Shown piece after piece: positions 62,601 through 64,000 of a stretch of 64,000 bases of DNA. A program made the translations under genes and the position numbers. The notes beneath the pieces are model-generated. The model was not told where the DNA came from, ran no database searches, and saw only the letters and a program-made list of their open reading frames with translations. Source of the DNA: Microbacterium gubbeenense DSM 15944 (GTDB lineage: Bacteria; Actinomycetota; Actinomycetes; Actinomycetales; Microbacteriaceae); contig NZ_KE383914.1 in assembly GCF_000422745.1 (NCBI RefSeq), positions 228,686 to 292,685 on the forward strand, given 5' to 3'. Each line of letters begins with the position of its first letter. The stretch's first letter is position 1.

Positions 62601-64000
62601 ATGAGCGACACGGTGGCGGTACGGCCGGGACGCACCGTCTCGATCCCCGTGCTCGCCAACGACTCCGACCCCGAGGGCGATCAGATCGGGCTCGTTCCCG
62701 ACTCCGCCGTCTCGCTGTCGGACGACTCGTTCGAGGTCGAAACGACGAACGACCGCGTGCTGCTCACCGCCTCCGAGACCGAGGGCGAGAGCCAACTGCA
62801 GTACGCGATCGAGGACGCGGTCGGCAACTCGGCCAAGGGCGTCGTGCACGTCACCGTCGCGAACGACGTGCCGCTCGAGCGGCCGATCGCGCGCGACGAC
62901 GGCGTGCTGATCGACGACGTCTCCGGCGAGTTCACCGCCGACATCGACCTGCTCGCGAACGACGAGGATCCCGACGGCACGGCCGACGACCTCGACGTCG
63001 CGATCGACGGCGTCGAGATGCTCGCGTCCGAGGGCCCCGGGGTCGTCCGCGTCGCGGTCGAGGACCGCCGCCGCGCGATCCCGTACACCGTGACCGATGC
63101 CGACGGCGGCGTCGCATCGGCGTTCCTCGTCGTGCCCGCGAAGAACGACCTCCGCCCGGTGCTCGTCGAGAACGCCGGGCTCGTGATCCAGAGCGACACG
63201 CTCGTCGAGATCCCGCTCGCCGACGTCGTGCAGGTCGCCGAGGGGCGCTCGCCGCGCATCACGTCGGCCGACGCCGTCTCGGTCAAGCACGGCAACGGCG
63301 ACGCGCTCGTGAAGGATCCGCAGACGCTGCAGTACCGCTCCGAGTACCGGTACGAGGGCACCGATGACATCACCTTCGAGGTCACCGACGGTGACGGGCC
63401 CGACGATCCGAACGGCCGCGTTTCGGTGCTCACGATTCCGATCACGGTCACCGAGCCGCGCAACGAGGCGCCGGAGTTCACGAACACGTCCACGACGATC
63501 GGCGCGGGCGACGGGCCGGTGTCGGTCGACCTCTCCCAGCGCACCTACGACATCGACGGCGACGATCTGCAGTACTCGCTCGAGAATCCGGACAGGTTCC
63601 CCGAGGGCGTGTCGGTGAAGCTCGATGGCACCACGCTGACGATGGAGGCCTCGGCCGAGGCGCGCGGGCGCGACACGACCGTCGGCATCCTCGTCGACGA
63701 CGGCGAAGCGGATCCCGTGCGCGGCGAGGTCGGCGTGAACGTCGCGGCCTCCGGGCGCCCGCTGCCGTCGGCCAACGACGATGACCTCGGCGAGGTGCAC
63801 CAGGGCACGCCGATCGACGTCGACGTGCTCGCGAACGACACCAACCCGTTCGAGGGCGAGGGTCCGCTCACGATCGTTGACGCGGAGGTCGAGGCGGGGG
63901 ACGCCGAGATCGAGGTCGTCGGCGACCAGGTGGTCCTGACGCCCGGATCCGACTTCCACGGCTACGTCACCGCGCGCTACACGATCGCCGACGTCACCGA
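59655..64000 (+). CDS. giant Ig/cadherin-like repeat membrane protein (3' truncated by window)
   Basis: Open frame of at least 1448 codons running off the window without a stop. A short basic start and a TM/signal-anchor (about residues 11-35: GAITGTSIVAAGAIALTAFAV) are followed by a beta-propeller-like region (to about 390). Tandem modules of roughly 90-100 residues then carry repeated VLDNDSDPDGD, VLPVTENDSHPNGD-like, VLANDSDPEGD and DLLANDEDPDGT motifs (VCBS/cadherin-like, calcium-binding Asp loops). A GGGGGAG site lies about six bases before ATG 59655. In many actinobacteria such a gene heads an operon with MoxR, DUF58 and transglutaminase genes, probably continuing beyond 64000. Confidence 0.88.
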   Translation, partial: MSAAGWLRGRRGAITGTSIVAAGAIALTAFAVAYDGNPTAEVELDAGSVWVTKTSSEVLGHLNSSSALLDGQLRGVTSDRIDVMQERDGAVIFDSGDSTLARIDGADMVLGDRVQIPAGSVVQRGADTVAIFVPSEGDLYLSAIDEIGSFDPSEAEPIAELGADAVMTVGTDGTVHTFEPDGAALTTYAVGSDGSVAGDPEQQTLEAVTGSDVEISSVGGTPVVLDRAGGIVATPDGLETSIGSSENARLAADAPRDDVVRVATETSLADVPLDGSEAALTANGGASGAPLQPVVAGECAYAAWQGTQQIVRDCADSSRDVVQTIDGASSDGLVFRTNGSQVVLNDASGGSSWLASEDMQHVNNWDDLTPPEGDGQESDEVEENQEAEVQPPERTAENREPDAEDDTYGVRPGRSAVLPVLDNDSDPDGDVLTITVDEQPGAGQVQTIQDGQALQVTMPENASGTGTFRYTVSDGRGGSDSARVDLSVHDPEENLPPAQKDLRPTVAVESGGSVTYNVLPDWIDPDGDDIYLSNVTPAEGDEVDFTADGQITYRALAAYEGPLAIDVTVSDGTDVATAELSLDVRPVGTVQPVTNADHVQLFAGESATVEPLINDINAASEDLTLSQVTPPAEVEVTADAQGGVLNVESETPGTYYVDYAASAGALAAPGVIRVDVLENKDKDAAPVAVRDTAYLPGGGEVLIDALQNDYDPSAGVLVVQSVEAPDGSGVSAAVLGHSTIQLTDRAMLEDQVVVTYRISNGARSATGEIIVIPVPATDQIRPPIAADDTATVRAGDIVTVPVTENDSHPNGDSFEVLPDFVEQPDASAGDIFVSQDTVRFRAAADAEGQVEAVYSIIDSKGQRDSATVRINISPWNEQSNSAPIPEHVTGRAIAGSTSRIEIPLDRIDPDGDSVDLIGISSAPSKGKITATGTDFLSYEADRGASGVDSFSYRVVDTFGVESIGTVRVGIAPSPGTNQAPNAMSDTVAVRPGRTVSIPVLANDSDPEGDQIGLVPDSAVSLSDDSFEVETTNDRVLLTASETEGESQLQYAIEDAVGNSAKGVVHVTVANDVPLERPIARDDGVLIDDVSGEFTADIDLLANDEDPDGTADDLDVAIDGVEMLASEGPGVVRVAVEDRRRAIPYTVTDADGGVASAFLVVPAKNDLRPVLVENAGLVIQSDTLVEIPLADVVQVAEGRSPRITSADAVSVKHGNGDALVKDPQTLQYRSEYRYEGTDDITFEVTDGDGPDDPNGRVSVLTIPITVTEPRNEAPEFTNTSTTIGAGDGPVSVDLSQRTYDIDGDDLQYSLENPDRFPEGVSVKLDGTTLTMEASAEARGRDTTVGILVDDGEADPVRGEVGVNVAASGRPLPSANDDDLGEVHQGTPIDVDVLANDTNPFEGEGPLTIVDAEVEAGDAEIEVVGDQVVLTPGSDFHGYVTARYTIADVT

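Overview
This 64-kb window is GC-rich (roughly 69%) chromosomal DNA from an actinobacterium. Family Microbacteriaceae, probably Microbacterium or a close relative, fits best: GTG starts are common, and DUF3073, ClpC, a FrnE-like DsbA protein, a sterol-carrier gene beside purD and actinobacterial cell-surface proteins are all present. Many stand-alone genes have a NANNNT -10 hexamer six to eight bases before the start codon, so leaderless transcription appears widespread. GGATCC is strongly over-represented.

Layout. 0-5.5 kb: a Wadjet/MksBEF-like SMC operon (jetA-jetB-jetC) with no jetD visible. 5.5-7.3 kb: a thioesterase, and a coupled membrane protein plus XRE regulator. 7.3-13 kb: clpC, an ECF sigma factor coupled to a DUF4349 membrane protein, an N-acetylglutamate synthase-like gene, a secreted membrane-anchored protein and an SseB-like protein. 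13-18.8 kb: an MFS exporter, a YchJ protein, radA, a FrnE-like DsbA protein, corA, a two-TM miniprotein and tRNA-Ser(CGA). 19-23 kb: one very large secreted GH59-like glycosidase. 23-30 kb: an acetolactate-synthase-like ThDP enzyme with a 30-codon ORF behind it, then the purine genes purD (divergent), purM and purF. 30-35 kb: an HdeD protein, a MerR/TipAS regulator with its operator, a DUF4097-PadR pair with a candidate operator, an MFS transporter, DUF3073 and a universal stress protein. 35-40 kb: an RND permease and a DUF559 gene inside a structured 1.45-kb block. 40-44.5 kb: a DEAD-box helicase with a long Arg/Gly/Asp repeat, aldose epimerase and a VanY-like carboxypeptidase. 44.5-50 kb: a galactonate (DeLey-Doudoroff) catabolic operon whose transporter end has been deleted. 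50-64 kb: recQ, a surface adhesin with an in-frame stop after its signal peptide, a DUF5819-HTTM (SdpAB-like) pair, an acyl-CoA oxidase and a giant Ig-repeat membrane protein running off the window.

The most unusual structure is at 38688-40136. A DUF559 endonuclease-fold gene is bracketed by four copies of a 63-base palindromic repeat, all with the same 24-15-24 architecture, two on each side. The whole block lies between perfect 21-bp direct repeats. It looks like an undescribed insertion unit or a REP-type repeat with a resident nuclease.

The second theme is recent gene decay. In the dgo operon, the 5' end of a sugar-binding lipoprotein is joined out of frame to the 3' two-thirds of a DUF4380-like gene, while all the catabolic enzymes remain intact. 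In the adhesin gene at 52446-55490, a single TAA separates an intact signal peptide from about 966 intact codons.
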